A stretch of DNA of 64,000 nt from J054 sp963850255 (lineage in GTDB: Bacteria > Pseudomonadota > Gammaproteobacteria > Steroidobacterales > GCA-2729495): positions 37,751 through 101,750 of the forward strand of contig CAWKLL010000036.1 in the NCBI GenBank assembly GCA_963850255.1, in the 5' to 3' direction. The notes beneath the pieces were generated by a model. That model was not told the origin of the DNA and did not search any database. It worked only from the letters and a program-made list of their open reading frames with translations. The translations under genes were made by a program, and so were the position numbers. Of the stretch, positions 44,624-53,725 are shown one piece after another (the stretch's first letter is position 1; every line of letters starts with the position of its first letter).

Positions 44624-45793
44624 ATGTCAGACTCCTCGGAAATACTCATTATTGGCGCAGGCATGGGCGGTCTGTGCACTGCCCTGGGACTCGCGCAGGC
44701 TAAGCTGCCGGTGCGCGTGCTCGAGAGCGCGCCCGAACTTTCCGAGATCGGCGCCGGACTGACCCTGGCGGCAAATGCCAGCTCGGTGTTACAACACCTC
44801 GGCCTTGGCGAAACGCTGAAGCGCCATGCCGTCGTCCCGAAGCGCGGCGCGGTGATGCACTATCGCAGCGGCGAGGTGGTGGTCGATATTCCGCGCGGTC
44901 CCGAGACGTATCACAACGGCGCGCCCTACTGCCAGATTCATCGTGCCGATCTGCAGGCCGGTCTGGCTGGCGCCGTTGCTGAAGAGCCGGGCGTAAGCCT
45001 GGAACTGGGTCGCAAGCTGATCAGTTTTACCCAGGATTCTGACGGCGTAACGGCAAAATTCAGTGACGGCAGCAAAGTCCGTGGCAGCCTGCTCATTGGC
45101 TGCGATGGCATTCGCTCGACGGTGCGCGCGCAGCTGCACGGTGCCGATCAACCCAATTTCACCGGCTATGTGGCCTGGCGCGGACTGATCCCCATGGCCG
45201 CGTTGAGCGGCGAAAACATCGAACCCGAATCTGCAGTCTGGCAGGGCCCGGGGCATTTTTTAACGCGCTACAAAATACGTGCCGGCCAGGTACTGAATTA
45301 TGTCGGCATCGCGCGGGCCGAACGCTGGACCGACGAGGGCTGGTCGATTCCCGCGACGGTCGACGAAGTACTGGACGAGTTTCGCGAGTTTCACCCGGAC
45401 GCCCGCCGAATCCTGGCGGCCACTCCCGCGGACGGACTGTTCAAATGGGGAATTTTTGATCGCGAACCGCTGTCACACTGGACCAGCGGACGGGTGACTC
45501 TGCTTGGCGATGCCGCGCATCCGATGACGCCCTTTCTCGGTCAGGGCGCTGCCATGGCCATCGAGGACGCCGCCGTTCTGGCCAGGGCTATCGCCGCGGA
45601 CGGACCGGTTTCGGCCGCACTGCAACGCTATGAGGCCGCCCGACTCGAGCGCACAACGCGCGTGTTTCTTGAGTCACGCAAAAACGGCGAGCGCCTGACG
45701 ACCTATGACCCCGATCGCTACAGCCCAAGTGTTCATCGCAACGAGGAATCCCTGGGTCTGGCCGACTACGACGCGGTAACCGCACAGATCTAG
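44624..45793 (+). CDS. FAD-dependent aromatic hydroxylase-type monooxygenase
   Basis: 389 residues, group A flavoprotein monooxygenase. The FAD site is ILIIGAGMGGLCTALGLAQA with Glu at the end of the second strand (VLESAPEL). The second FAD motif is LLGDAAHPMTPFLGQGAAMAIEDA, and CDGIRSTVR is the DG motif for NADPH. The overall pattern is like salicylate 1-hydroxylase and 3-hydroxybenzoate 6-hydroxylase. No ring-cleavage genes are near, so the substrate is open. The Met at 44624 begins just before the Rossmann strand and is preferred over 44585. Confidence 0.85.
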   Translation: MSDSSEILIIGAGMGGLCTALGLAQAKLPVRVLESAPELSEIGAGLTLAANASSVLQHLGLGETLKRHAVVPKRGAVMHYRSGEVVVDIPRGPETYHNGAPYCQIHRADLQAGLAGAVAEEPGVSLELGRKLISFTQDSDGVTAKFSDGSKVRGSLLIGCDGIRSTVRAQLHGADQPNFTGYVAWRGLIPMAALSGENIEPESAVWQGPGHFLTRYKIRAGQVLNYVGIARAERWTDEGWSIPATVDEVLDEFREFHPDARRILAATPADGLFKWGIFDREPLSHWTSGRVTLLGDAAHPMTPFLGQGAAMAIEDAAVLARAIAADGPVSAALQRYEAARLERTTRVFLESRKNGERLTTYDPDRYSPSVHRNEESLGLADYDAVTAQI

Positions 45794-45849
45794 ATACTAG
45801 CCTGCGATCGTCCTGATCTCGGCAAGCCGCGAATTGCTGCGCCTAAAGA

Positions 45850-46185
45850 TCACTCAGCCTTGTTGGCGCAACCGATACACAGGGTAACTGCCGGATTGAG
45901 CTTTAGACGCGCCTCGCTAATCGCTTCGCCACACTCCAGACAGTCGCCAAACTCCCCGCGCTCCAGGCGCCTCAGCGCTGACCCCACAGCCAATAATTCA
46001 CGCTCGCGCCTGCGGGTCACTTCCAGGGACATAGACTGGGCCTGCAGCGCATCCATTCGCGATAGCCGGCCGACCCGTGCTTGATCGAGCTCAACGGTGG
46101 CGGCCATATCATTCTCTTCCCCGGCCAGCTGCTGCAATTCGTCGCGCATGGCGATCAACTGACGGCGAAAATCGGCATCGCTCAT
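45850..46185 (-). CDS. DksA/TraR-type zinc-finger protein
   Basis: 111 residues. A helical coiled region (RQLIAMRDELQQL, LQAQSMSLEVTRRRERELLAVGSAL) is followed by a four-Cys zinc finger, CLECG (Cys82, Cys85) and CIGC (Cys103, Cys106), as in DksA/TraR proteins that enter the RNA polymerase secondary channel. It is shorter than DksA (~150) and lacks the DxxDxA tip motif in its usual form, so it is a DksA-like paralogue, not DksA itself. The start at 46185 is the Met that opens MSDADFRRQL. Confidence 0.8.
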   Translation of the reverse strand: MSDADFRRQLIAMRDELQQLAGEENDMAATVELDQARVGRLSRMDALQAQSMSLEVTRRRERELLAVGSALRRLERGEFGDCLECGEAISEARLKLNPAVTLCIGCANKAE

Positions 46186-46234
46186 GCGCAATCCTGCCGG
46201 CAGGTCGGGCATTTCACCTGAACAACCAAACGCC

Positions 46235-46975
46235 CTAGTCGCTGATCCGGTAATTCGCCAGCGTGCTGTTGTAACTGCCATCCTCACGCATGGCGGCAAT
46301 CTCTTTATTGAATGCAGCAACAATTTCGGCATGATCCTTACGCTGCTTCGATACCGCGATGCGCAAGCCGCGAGTCTGCAATGCATCGGGAATAATGCGC
46401 ACGAATTTGGCGCCGCTGACCAGGTCAACTTCGTGACGCAATACACGTTCGTCACCCAGCACCAGGTCCAGTTCACGGGCAAACAAGGCGCGCACGTTAT
46501 CGCGCACGCTGCCGCCGACTACGATATCGAGACCCGTGGTGTCATAGGGTTCCTGGCCATAGGCAAAGTCTTTAACCACGCCGATGCGCAGGCCGGCCAG
46601 GTCCTCGCGCGCTATACCGTCTAGCGTGACGTCGCTGCGGGTCAGAAGCTTGAGCTCGTTGTGCATATAGGGCTCGCTGAACAGCATGTTCCTGGCACGC
46701 GCTGGCGTGTACCACACCGCCACAATAACGTCGTTATCACCGGATTCGGTGGCGGCCAGCACCTTCGGCCAGGCCATGATGGTGATATTCAGCTCGTAGC
46801 CGGCGCGTTTCAGGCCGGTCGTGGCCAGCGCCGTTGCGACACCCTGGCGGTACTCGGCCGCGAACACGTAGGGCGGCCATTCGTTGGCGGCCAGTTTCAG
46901 GTCTTGCGCGAAAACCGGGCCGTATGCGCTCGCGCATAGGCAGACCAGCAACAGCGCTGTCAGTCGATGAGTCAT
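46235..46975 (-). CDS. Periplasmic solute-binding protein (SBP family 3)
   Basis: 246 residues with a signal peptide (LTALLLVCLCASAYGPVFA). The domain opens with LKLAANEWPPYVFAAEYRQG and contains the hinge motif GLRIGVVKDFAYGQEPYDT and LDLVLGDERVLRHEV, typical of amino-acid-type binding proteins. No ABC permease or ATPase genes are adjacent, so it may work alone or as a sensor-like receptor. It is divergent from the copper genes and upstream of the DksA-like gene (49 bp). Confidence 0.8.
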   Translation of the reverse strand: MTHRLTALLLVCLCASAYGPVFAQDLKLAANEWPPYVFAAEYRQGVATALATTGLKRAGYELNITIMAWPKVLAATESGDNDVIVAVWYTPARARNMLFSEPYMHNELKLLTRSDVTLDGIAREDLAGLRIGVVKDFAYGQEPYDTTGLDIVVGGSVRDNVRALFARELDLVLGDERVLRHEVDLVSGAKFVRIIPDALQTRGLRIAVSKQRKDHAEIVAAFNKEIAAMREDGSYNSTLANYRISD

Positions 46976-47107
46976 TACCTGGTTTAATCCATCCTGAGCC
47001 GAGTCACAGTTTAGCCTCCAGCGCCGTCACGGGGTCAAGGTCGGCGAGGCAGTCAAAACAGGCAACTCGCACTTGCGCTGCCCTTGCCGGCGGGCAAGAA
47101 TCCACGC

Positions 47108-47491
47108 ATGAGTGCTTACCTGCGGTTTATCTGCTGCATTGCAGCCGGCCTGGCCCTGATGGGACTGCCGGTAGCACCCGCTGCAGTCACAAGCCAGAAC
47201 GATGCCGTCGCGCAGATGCCCTGCGACGGCGATATGCCCGACACCGCCGGCCACCAGACCGATTGCGGCCAGAGCTGCGAAAGTGCGCCGGCAGATAATC
47301 AGTTGGGTCCGGATTGGGCCCCGCCCACCAGCCGGCCTGTGGTTAAAGATCCCGGTGACATGCTGGCGCCGCCCGCATTGCCTGCGCTGAGACCGCCGAC
47401 AGCAGATCCGCATTACCCACAGATCGCCCGGGCGCCTCCGCGCTTAGCGACCAACAGTCCCGTTAGCCGCGCTGATCGACTCCTGAACTAG
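47108..47491 (+). CDS. Small secreted Cys/Met-containing protein upstream of copA
   Basis: 127 residues with a signal peptide (FICCIAAGLALMGLPVAPAA). The mature protein has MPCDGDMPDTAGHQTDCGQSC in its first third, three Cys with nearby Met, His and Asp that could bind metal, then a Pro-rich tail. I do not recognise a family. It lies 82 bp before copA in the same direction, so a copper-binding or copper-induced role is likely but inferred. The start at 47108 is preferred to 47084 because it directly precedes the signal peptide. Confidence 0.6.
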   Translation: MSAYLRFICCIAAGLALMGLPVAPAAVTSQNDAVAQMPCDGDMPDTAGHQTDCGQSCESAPADNQLGPDWAPPTSRPVVKDPGDMLAPPALPALRPPTADPHYPQIARAPPRLATNSPVSRADRLLN

Positions 47492-47573
47492 CGCACCGTC
47501 CCTGCGGCTCTTTCGAGCCCACCGACGGCTGCCCGCCGGGCAGCCTTCCAAATGTATTCCACGGGACGGAAAC

Positions 47574-49292
47574 ATGACTACACGCAGAAAATTTATCGGC
47601 GCCGCCTCCGCGGCCGCAGGCTTGCTGGGCGGTAATCTGCCCGCCTGGGCCCGCAACGGCGAGCCCGGCGAGACGCGTAACGAGTTTGACCTGAGCATCC
47701 GCCAGCAGCAGCTGGTCATCGATGGCCGCAAGGCGAAAGCCACCACGGTGGGCGGCAGTTTGCCCGGCACGCTGTTGCGCATGCGCGAGGGCGAAACGGT
47801 GACCCTGCGTGTGCGCAACGAGTTGCGCGTGGACAGTTCGCTGCACTGGCATGGTATTCTGCTGCCCCCGGAGATGGACGGCGTGCCCGGCATCAGTTTT
47901 GCCGGCATCCCGCCAGGCGAGACATTCGAGTACCGCTATCGCCTGCAGCAATCGGGCACCTACTGGTATCACAGTCATTCCGGCTTCCAGGAACAAGCCG
48001 GCGTTTATGCACCGCTGATCGTCGACCCGGCCGGCGCTGAACCGGCCGAGTATGAACGCGAGCTGGTGCTGGTGTTGTCCGACTGGACCTTCGAAAACCC
48101 GGACCGGGTCTACTCAAAGCTTAAGAAAAACGGCGAGTACTACAATCGCAATCAGCCCACCCTGATGAGACTGTTGCGCGCCTCGCGCGACAAATCCGGC
48201 GTGTTTTCGGAACAACTGGCCTGGGATCGTATGCGCATGTCGCCCACGGATATCGCCGACGTGAGCGCTTACACCTACAGCTATCTGCTCAACGGCCACG
48301 CAGCAGCGGACGGCTGGGCGGGTATCTATCAGCCGGGTGAACGCGTGCGCCTGCGCCTGATTAATGCTTCGGCGATGACATATTTTAATTTTCGGATTCC
48401 CGGCCTGCCGATGACTGTCATCCAGGCCGACGGCCAGAACCTCAGGCCGATCACCGTCGACGAGTTACAAATTGCTGTAGCAGAAACCGTCGACGTGATA
48501 GTCAGCCCCGGTGACGGTGCCTGGCCGATCATGGCCGAAGCCATGGACCGTTCGGGCTTTGCGTTCGGCTCACTCACTACCGACTCGGAACTACCCGCGC
48601 TGCCCGCCGAACTGCGACCGCGACCCCGTCGCGCAATGGCAGACATGGGACATGGCCATGGCGGCCACAGCGGTATGCAAATGGCGGACATGGACCACAG
48701 CAAAATGGATCACGCCAGCATGAACCACGCCGCGCCAGAACTGATCAGGGAACCGGCCTGGCAGCCGAAAACGGGGCCCGGCGTCGCCAATGTGGTCGAG
48801 GAGCCGATCAGCCGGCTAAGCGAGCCGGGCACCGGGCTGGCCGGGCTGGATCATCGCGTACTCAACTACAGCGACCTGAGTGCGCAGGAAGCCTTTTATG
48901 ATCAGCGACCGCCGAGCCGGGAAATCACGCTGAATCTGACCGGCAATATGGAACGCTATATGTGGTCCTTCGATGGCGAGCGTTACAGCGAGGCCCGCGA
49001 ACCCATCGAACTCACCGAGGGCGAGCGGGTGCGCCTGGTGTTCATCAATCACACCATGATGGAACACCCGATACACCTGCATGGCATGTGGATGGAGCTC
49101 GAAAACGGCCAGACACCCATGCCGCGCAAGCACACCATCAGCGTCAAGCCGGCGGAGCGATTATCCGTACTGGTGACGGCCGATGCCGTGGGTGACTGGG
49201 CCTTTCACTGTCATCTGCTGCTGCATATGAAGGCCGGCATGATGCGCACCGTGCGGGTGCGCCCGGCCAGCGACGCTGCCGGCAATGTATAA
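47574..49292 (+). CDS. copA: Copper resistance multicopper oxidase CopA
   Basis: 572 residues with a Tat signal (TTRRKFIGAASAAAGLLGG; cleavage after PAWA). Three cupredoxin domains carry all four copper-binding sequences: LHWHGILLPPEMDG, YWYHSHSGFQEQ, HPIHLHGMWMEL and AFHCHLLLHMKAGM (Cys-His with axial Met). A Met/His-rich loop at ~360-385 (MGHGHGGHSGMQMADMDHSK) is typical of CopA/PcoA proteins and probably binds Cu(I). It oxidises Cu(I) in the periplasm. It overlaps copB by 8 bp. Confidence 0.93.
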   Translation: MTTRRKFIGAASAAAGLLGGNLPAWARNGEPGETRNEFDLSIRQQQLVIDGRKAKATTVGGSLPGTLLRMREGETVTLRVRNELRVDSSLHWHGILLPPEMDGVPGISFAGIPPGETFEYRYRLQQSGTYWYHSHSGFQEQAGVYAPLIVDPAGAEPAEYERELVLVLSDWTFENPDRVYSKLKKNGEYYNRNQPTLMRLLRASRDKSGVFSEQLAWDRMRMSPTDIADVSAYTYSYLLNGHAAADGWAGIYQPGERVRLRLINASAMTYFNFRIPGLPMTVIQADGQNLRPITVDELQIAVAETVDVIVSPGDGAWPIMAEAMDRSGFAFGSLTTDSELPALPAELRPRPRRAMADMGHGHGGHSGMQMADMDHSKMDHASMNHAAPELIREPAWQPKTGPGVANVVEEPISRLSEPGTGLAGLDHRVLNYSDLSAQEAFYDQRPPSREITLNLTGNMERYMWSFDGERYSEAREPIELTEGERVRLVFINHTMMEHPIHLHGMWMELENGQTPMPRKHTISVKPAERLSVLVTADAVGDWAFHCHLLLHMKAGMMRTVRVRPASDAAGNV

Positions 49293-50014
49293 ATACTTGC
49301 CAGGCATTGCCGCGGGTAGCGCGTGCTTACTGCTGCTGTTACCGCCGGCCATGGCCAATGAAATGGACGGCATGGGCAAGCAGCCGCTGCAGTTGTTTAT
49401 CGGTGGTGACCGACTTGAATACCAATGGCGCGATGAGGCGAATACAGCCGTGTGGGACCTGCAGGGCTGGTGGGGTGGCGACTACAACAAAGCCTGGCTA
49501 AAAACCGAGGGCGAATGGCGCGACGGATTCGGCACAGAGTCGGCTGAACTGCAGCTGCTGTTCAGTCGCGCCATCGCTACCTACTGGGATCTGCAGGCCG
49601 GCATTCGCCATGACTTTGAGCCGGATCCGAAGATCAGCTACCTGGCCTTCGGCATACAGGGGCTGGCACCGTACCTGTTCGAAGTCGACCTGGCCGGCTT
49701 TGTCAGCGAAGACGGCGACTTGTCGACGCGTGCCGAACTGGAATACGACTTGCGGATTACGCAGCGCTGGATACTGCAGCCACGTATAGAGTTGGAAGCA
49801 GCCTTCAGCGATGTACCGAAACTTGAGATCAGCTCAGGTATTACTGCCCTGGAGGCAGGCTTGCGCCTGCGCTACGAATTTCGACCCGAGTTCGCGCCCT
49901 ATCTGGGCGTCGAGTACAGCCGCGTCTACGGCGCCAGCGCTGACGCGCGAACGTGAAGAAGGCTTCAGTGCCGGCGGATGGGGATTCATCCTGGGTTTGC
50001 GCGCCTGGTTCTAG
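49285..50014 (+). CDS. copB: Copper resistance outer-membrane protein CopB, frameshifted near the C-terminus
   Basis: About 243 residues. After a signal peptide (LLLLPPAMA), the body matches CopB/PcoB: LFIGGDRLEYQWRDEANTAV, DLQGWWGGDYNKAWLKTEGE, SRAIATYWDLQAGIRHDF and LRLRYEFRPEFAPYLGVEYS. The frame stops early at 49954-49956. One base less at ~49943-49950 continues as EREEGFSAGGWGFILGLRAWF, ending in Trp-Phe as outer-membrane barrels and other CopB proteins do. It is translationally coupled to copA. Its Met/His-rich N-terminal region is short compared with some CopB proteins. Confidence 0.88.
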
Positions 50015-50322
50015 TACTCGCTGGGAGCCCGTTACCGGCAGCCAAAGATCGAAATAGTTTTACCTGGCATACCGCCGCGCTGGCCAGAACAGGCTTGCTT
50101 TGTGCGCGCCCAGGCCGCCGCAAGGCTGCAGTGGCTCATCGACGGGAAAGGTTTCAGCGTCCGCGCAAACGCCTTTGGCCAGAGCTCGCCAGCGAGTAAA
50201 CTGCAAAGCACCAAGACCGAACGGACGCTACTTCTGGTTCAGTCATCCGTGGATTTTTGCGGGCTCCAACTAGAATTACAGCAGCATTTTCCTTAGGCAG
50301 GCGGCAACGCCGGAGATACCGG
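50015..50322. other. Intergenic region with no recognised gene
   Basis: 308 bases between copB and the glucosaminidase gene. Short reading frames exist on both strands, but none has a ribosome site or protein-like composition. No terminator hairpin with a T-run was seen. Confidence 0.6.
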
Positions 50323-51431
50323 ATGTTCAAACGTAATCGACAATGGCTGGTGACGGTCGGAATTCTGGCCCTGACCGTTGCCTGTTCAACGGAACCCGAA
50401 GCCGAGCAAGCAGCATCGACGGCAGCCGGTGACGGCGAAGCGGCGGCAAATGCGCCGGTCGCCGCAAAGATCAGCGATGCCGAAGTCATCGTTTTGGGCG
50501 CGCCGGACGATGCCATGGAATGGCTAAAGGCGGAAAACTGGTGGGGCGAAGAAAAACGTGGCGAGCAGCTGCAGGCGCCCTACGCCATCATGACGGGCAT
50601 CTCGCCGCGCTGGCAGACAATGGCCCAGAAAATTACGGTGCCGGCGAAAAAAGAAGTGTTTTACCGCTTTATGCTGCCGCTGGTTTTGCATGCGAACAAG
50701 ATGGTGCTGGAACGACGCGAGCGACTGCAGGGACTGCAAACGCAGCTCCTTGGCGGCGATTCGCTGATCGATGATGACTATGCCTGGCTGCGCGGCGTCG
50801 CTGACATACTGCGTATTGCCCCGGCTGATCAGAGCCTTTAGAGAACAATGCGACGAATCTGCAGCCGCTGATTGAAGCGGCGCTCTACAAGCTGGATGTA
50901 CTACCGCCCGGCCTGGTGCTTGGCCAGGCCGCTTACGAAAGTGGCTATGGCACCTCGCGTTTTGCCGTAAAAGGCAACGCGCTGTTCGGCCAGTGGACTT
51001 ACGGCGGCCAAGGCATGAAGCCGCAGAAGCAGCGCGCCAGCCTCGGTGACCATCGTATTGCTGCTTATGACTGGCCCTTCGATAGTGTGCGCGGCTACTA
51101 CATAAATATCAGCGGGCATCCGGCGTATGAGCCGCTGCGCAAAATTCGTGCGAAACGACGCGCGCAGGGCAAGCCCCTCGACTCGATAGCGCTGGCCGAT
51201 GGCCTGATTCGCTATTCGGAGCGCGGTCAGGCCTATGTCGATACGCTAAAAGGCATTATTCGTGTGAACAAGCTGGATCGCGCAGACAACGCCAGCCTGC
51301 GCGATGAGCCCATGCGTTTTCTGGTCAGCGCCGAAAGCGCCGCGGCGGCGGCCGAGTTACGCACGGAAATAGAGGCTCTGCGCCGCTCCGGCGAGCTCGT
51401 CACCATAATCGACCGCATGCAACTGGAGTAG
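50323..51431 (+). CDS. Bax-like glucosaminidase-domain lipoprotein, frameshifted
   Basis: The N-terminal part has a lipobox signal (VGILALTVACS) and a ~150-residue region with FMLPLVLHANKMVLERRERLQ. The C-terminal part is a glucosaminidase domain: LDVLPPGLVLGQAAYESGYGT in two overlapping segments, with the catalytic Glu in AYESGYG, then NALFGQWTYGG and YYINISGHPAYEPLRKIR. Bax-type proteins cleave peptidoglycan in the periplasm. The two parts are in different frames; one missing base at ~50834-50841 joins IAPADQSL to LENNATNLQPLIEAA. GGAGA lies before the ATG at 50323. Corrected length is ~369 residues, a little longer than E. coli Bax. Confidence 0.8.
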
Positions 51432-51539
51432 CGCCGGGCGTCGCATTCGCTGCGCGAACGGCGCTGCTATCCGGATCCCGGGCGGCACCGGTAGCCAGTA
51501 ACCTCGCAGCATTGTTTTCTGACTGCCGGAGCCTAGTCC

Positions 51540-52220
51540 ATGTCATACCAAGCCCGTTTCTCATTCACTGCGGTGGTTTCTCTTGCCGCGTTGTTCCTGG
51601 TGGCGCTATTAGTCGCCAACCCGGGATTCGCCGGCGCTCACAAGCGCGTACTGCCGATGGTGCCCATCGACGTCGATCCCGAGGTTGAAGCCGGCGTAAA
51701 GGCCGTGGTGCTGGACACCGCTGCGCGCTGGAATTCACAGGATTACGCCACGGTGCTGGGGCTATGGGACCCGAATGAGCCCTTTCCGACCTACCTGGCC
51801 GAAGAACAGGCGCAATGGTTCGTTGGCTGGGATCGCCTGAACGACTACCTGGATCCGCCGCGGCCCAACCCGATTATGGAAGCGATTCGCGAAGACATGT
51901 CCAAAATCCAGGTGAAACAGATCGGCCCGGATCTGGCCATCGCCATCTGGGAAATGCGTTTCCATATGAAGCGTTTCATGTCGAATGCCATCGGCGAGTC
52001 GGTGCGGGTAAGCGCCGTGTTGCGCAATACCGACGAAGGCTGGCGCTATATTCACTGGGCAGAATCACCCAAGACCGCGATGGTCTATATCGAAGACTTG
52101 TTCGAGCAAGACGTCGATCCGGTGTGGGACGAGTTCTTTGAAGACGCCAAGGAACGGCGCAAGGAAGTGGTCAGGAAGAAGCGTGCGCAGATGAAAGAGA
52201 AGGCGGCGGTTGCGCCTTAG
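51540..52220 (+). CDS. Exported NTF2/SnoaL-like protein
   Basis: 226 residues with a signal peptide (VVSLAALFLVALLVANPGFAGA). The body has a cone-fold pattern: VVLDTAARWNSQDYATVLGLWD, then strands IGPDLAIAIWEMRFHM and VSAVLRNTDEGWRYIHWAES. The C-terminal tail is highly charged (DAKERRKEVVRKKRAQMKEK). No catalytic residues are evident. A GGAG ribosome site precedes the ATG. Its stop lies 42 bp before the first palindromic repeat. Confidence 0.65.
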   Translation: MSYQARFSFTAVVSLAALFLVALLVANPGFAGAHKRVLPMVPIDVDPEVEAGVKAVVLDTAARWNSQDYATVLGLWDPNEPFPTYLAEEQAQWFVGWDRLNDYLDPPRPNPIMEAIREDMSKIQVKQIGPDLAIAIWEMRFHMKRFMSNAIGESVRVSAVLRNTDEGWRYIHWAESPKTAMVYIEDLFEQDVDPVWDEFFEDAKERRKEVVRKKRAQMKEKAAVAP

Positions 52221-52262
52221 TTTTGCGAGACTTTCACGCGGGTTGTTAGCTGTAGCGCGGGC

Positions 52263-52368
52263 GGAGTTTCGGCTGGCCAGGCCGGAACCCGCCGTGAATA
52301 CGTCCCTGTAGGCTCGGCGGCGCCCGTCCATGGGCGCCGACGGTTCCGGCCTGGCCAGCCGAAACTCC
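52263..52368. repeat. Palindromic repeat element, copy 1
   Basis: Two 27-bp arms are exact reverse complements (52263-52289 and 52342-52368; left arm starts GGAGTTTCGGCTGGCC). Between them is a 52-base core with GCCGTGAATACGTCCCTGTA, then GGCTCGGCGG, then a second hairpin GGCGCCC-GTCCAT-GGGCGCC less one base overlap. The core closely matches copy 2 at 53973-54024, but the arms are unrelated. It lies between converging genes (stops at 52220 and 52453), where it could stop transcription from both sides. Confidence 0.85.
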
Positions 52369-52452
52369 TTTGGACAGGTTTTCCTGAAAGCAAGGTTTTG
52401 GCGGTTCGATGGAACTGGGCGCCGCGCTGCATGGCAATGACGCCGGTGTCGG

Positions 52453-53121
52453 TCAAGCGGACAGGTGGCGTTCCAGGAATGCCAGGGCCAGCTGTTCGGA
52501 CTGCTGCGATGCCGTTTCGTTGTAGCTGTCGCGGTCGTCGCAATTGAAGCCGTGGTCGGCGTCCTCGTAGATATAAAACTCGCCGTCGGGATCGGCGCTG
52601 CGAATGCGCTCAATGACTGATTCGGGAATAAAGCTGTCGTTGGCGCCGAAGTGGTATTGCACCGGTATTTGCGGCTGCAGGCGATCGAGCATGCCGGCGA
52701 TTCCGCCGCCATAGTAGGAGACGGCGCAGTCGAACGGGAGCAGGCTGGCAGCCTGGTAAGCCACTGTTCCGCCCCAGCAATAGCCCATGATGGCGATCTT
52801 GCCGGCCTCGGCAACCGCAGCGCGGGCCGCTTCGCAGTCCGCCAGGACCTGTTGTTCCGTAACAGACCGGGCCGCCTGGCCACCGGCCTGGAAGTCGCTA
52901 TAGCCAATCAGCAGGCCCGGCTGCACGCGATCAAACAGGGCCGGGAGAATGCTGAGGTAACCGGCCTGCGCGTAGCGATCGGCACAGCGCTGCATTTGCG
53001 CGGTCATGCCGAAAATTTCCTGGATCAGAACCAGGCCGCCGCTCGGCTTGCCAGAGGGTCGCGCCAGGTAAGCATCGAATTCATGCCCATCGGCAGCGGT
53101 AAGTCGAATCATGTCTCCCAT
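52453..53121 (-). CDS. Dienelactone hydrolase-family protein
   Basis: 222 residues, alpha/beta hydrolase fold. The family nucleophile is Cys in MGYCWGGTVAYQ, the acid is in FGANDSFIP, and the His is in DADHGFNC, so the Cys-Asp-His triad is complete. An N-terminal VLIQEIFGMTAQMQ with its Glu is typical. Classical enzymes hydrolyse dienelactone in chlorocatechol breakdown; many relatives act on other esters, and no catechol genes are here. The start could be 53121 or 53112. It is cytoplasmic. Confidence 0.85.
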   Translation of the reverse strand: MGDMIRLTAADGHEFDAYLARPSGKPSGGLVLIQEIFGMTAQMQRCADRYAQAGYLSILPALFDRVQPGLLIGYSDFQAGGQAARSVTEQQVLADCEAARAAVAEAGKIAIMGYCWGGTVAYQAASLLPFDCAVSYYGGGIAGMLDRLQPQIPVQYHFGANDSFIPESVIERIRSADPDGEFYIYEDADHGFNCDDRDSYNETASQQSEQLALAFLERHLSA

Positions 53122-53194
53122 AGCAACAGTATAAAAGACAAAGACCGCTGCGGACGATTGTCCGCAGCGGTCCTGTAACTCATCAGCCGCAGGT

Positions 53195-53725
53195 CTAGAA
53201 CAACCAGGCGCCGCCAACTGAATACATCAGCACGCCGTCTTCAACATCGAAATATTCGACTTCACCACGCAGCCGTACACGCGCCACATCCAACGATAAG
53301 CCTATACCAGCGCCTACGTCAGTACCGTCCTCAGACAAGGACTCGCCCTCGAAACTGGCATCCGCATCCCAGCGCAGCGCGCTGATTTTGCCGAACAGGT
53401 AGACCGGACCCAGCGGCACACCGACCAGTGCGGCGACATCAAAACCCGTGGGCTCGACTTCCAGTTTTGAACCGAGAATTTCTGTCGAGGGTGCACCGAA
53501 GTTGCGGTAAGCCGCTTCAACGGCAAAGAACTGAAGAAAGTGATAACCGCCGTAGATCTTCCAGGCGAAATCATTCTCATCAAAATCAATGCCCTCATCG
53601 CTGATTTGCGTAGTGGCGCCGCCCACGGAACCTCCGAGGTAGAAACCCTGATCCACGGCCATGGCCGGGGTGGCGAACAACAACACCATTAAGATGGCGC
53701 TGGCTGACAATGAGAGTCTGCTCAT
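53195..53725 (-). CDS. Small outer-membrane beta-barrel protein (OmpA/OprF-like fold)
   Basis: 176 residues with a signal peptide (SASAILMVLLFATPAMA). The mature ~153 residues give eight likely strands: GFYLGGSVGGATTQI, FAWKIYGGYHFLQFFAVEAAYR, VAALVGVPLGPVYLFGKISAL, VGAGIGLSLDVARVRLRGEVEYF and VLMYSVGGAWLF, ending in Phe. This is the small eight-strand barrel form (OmpA-like transmembrane domain) without a peptidoglycan domain. AGGAG precedes the ATG at 8 bases. Function unknown. Confidence 0.75.
   Translation of the reverse strand: MSRLSLSASAILMVLLFATPAMAVDQGFYLGGSVGGATTQISDEGIDFDENDFAWKIYGGYHFLQFFAVEAAYRNFGAPSTEILGSKLEVEPTGFDVAALVGVPLGPVYLFGKISALRWDADASFEGESLSEDGTDVGAGIGLSLDVARVRLRGEVEYFDVEDGVLMYSVGGAWLF

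Noticed and set aside
52065..52907. Minus-strand open frame of 280 codons across the repeat and the hydrolase gene
   Set aside because: Arg/Ser/Pro-rich composition, overlaps two better genes and runs through palindrome copy 1.
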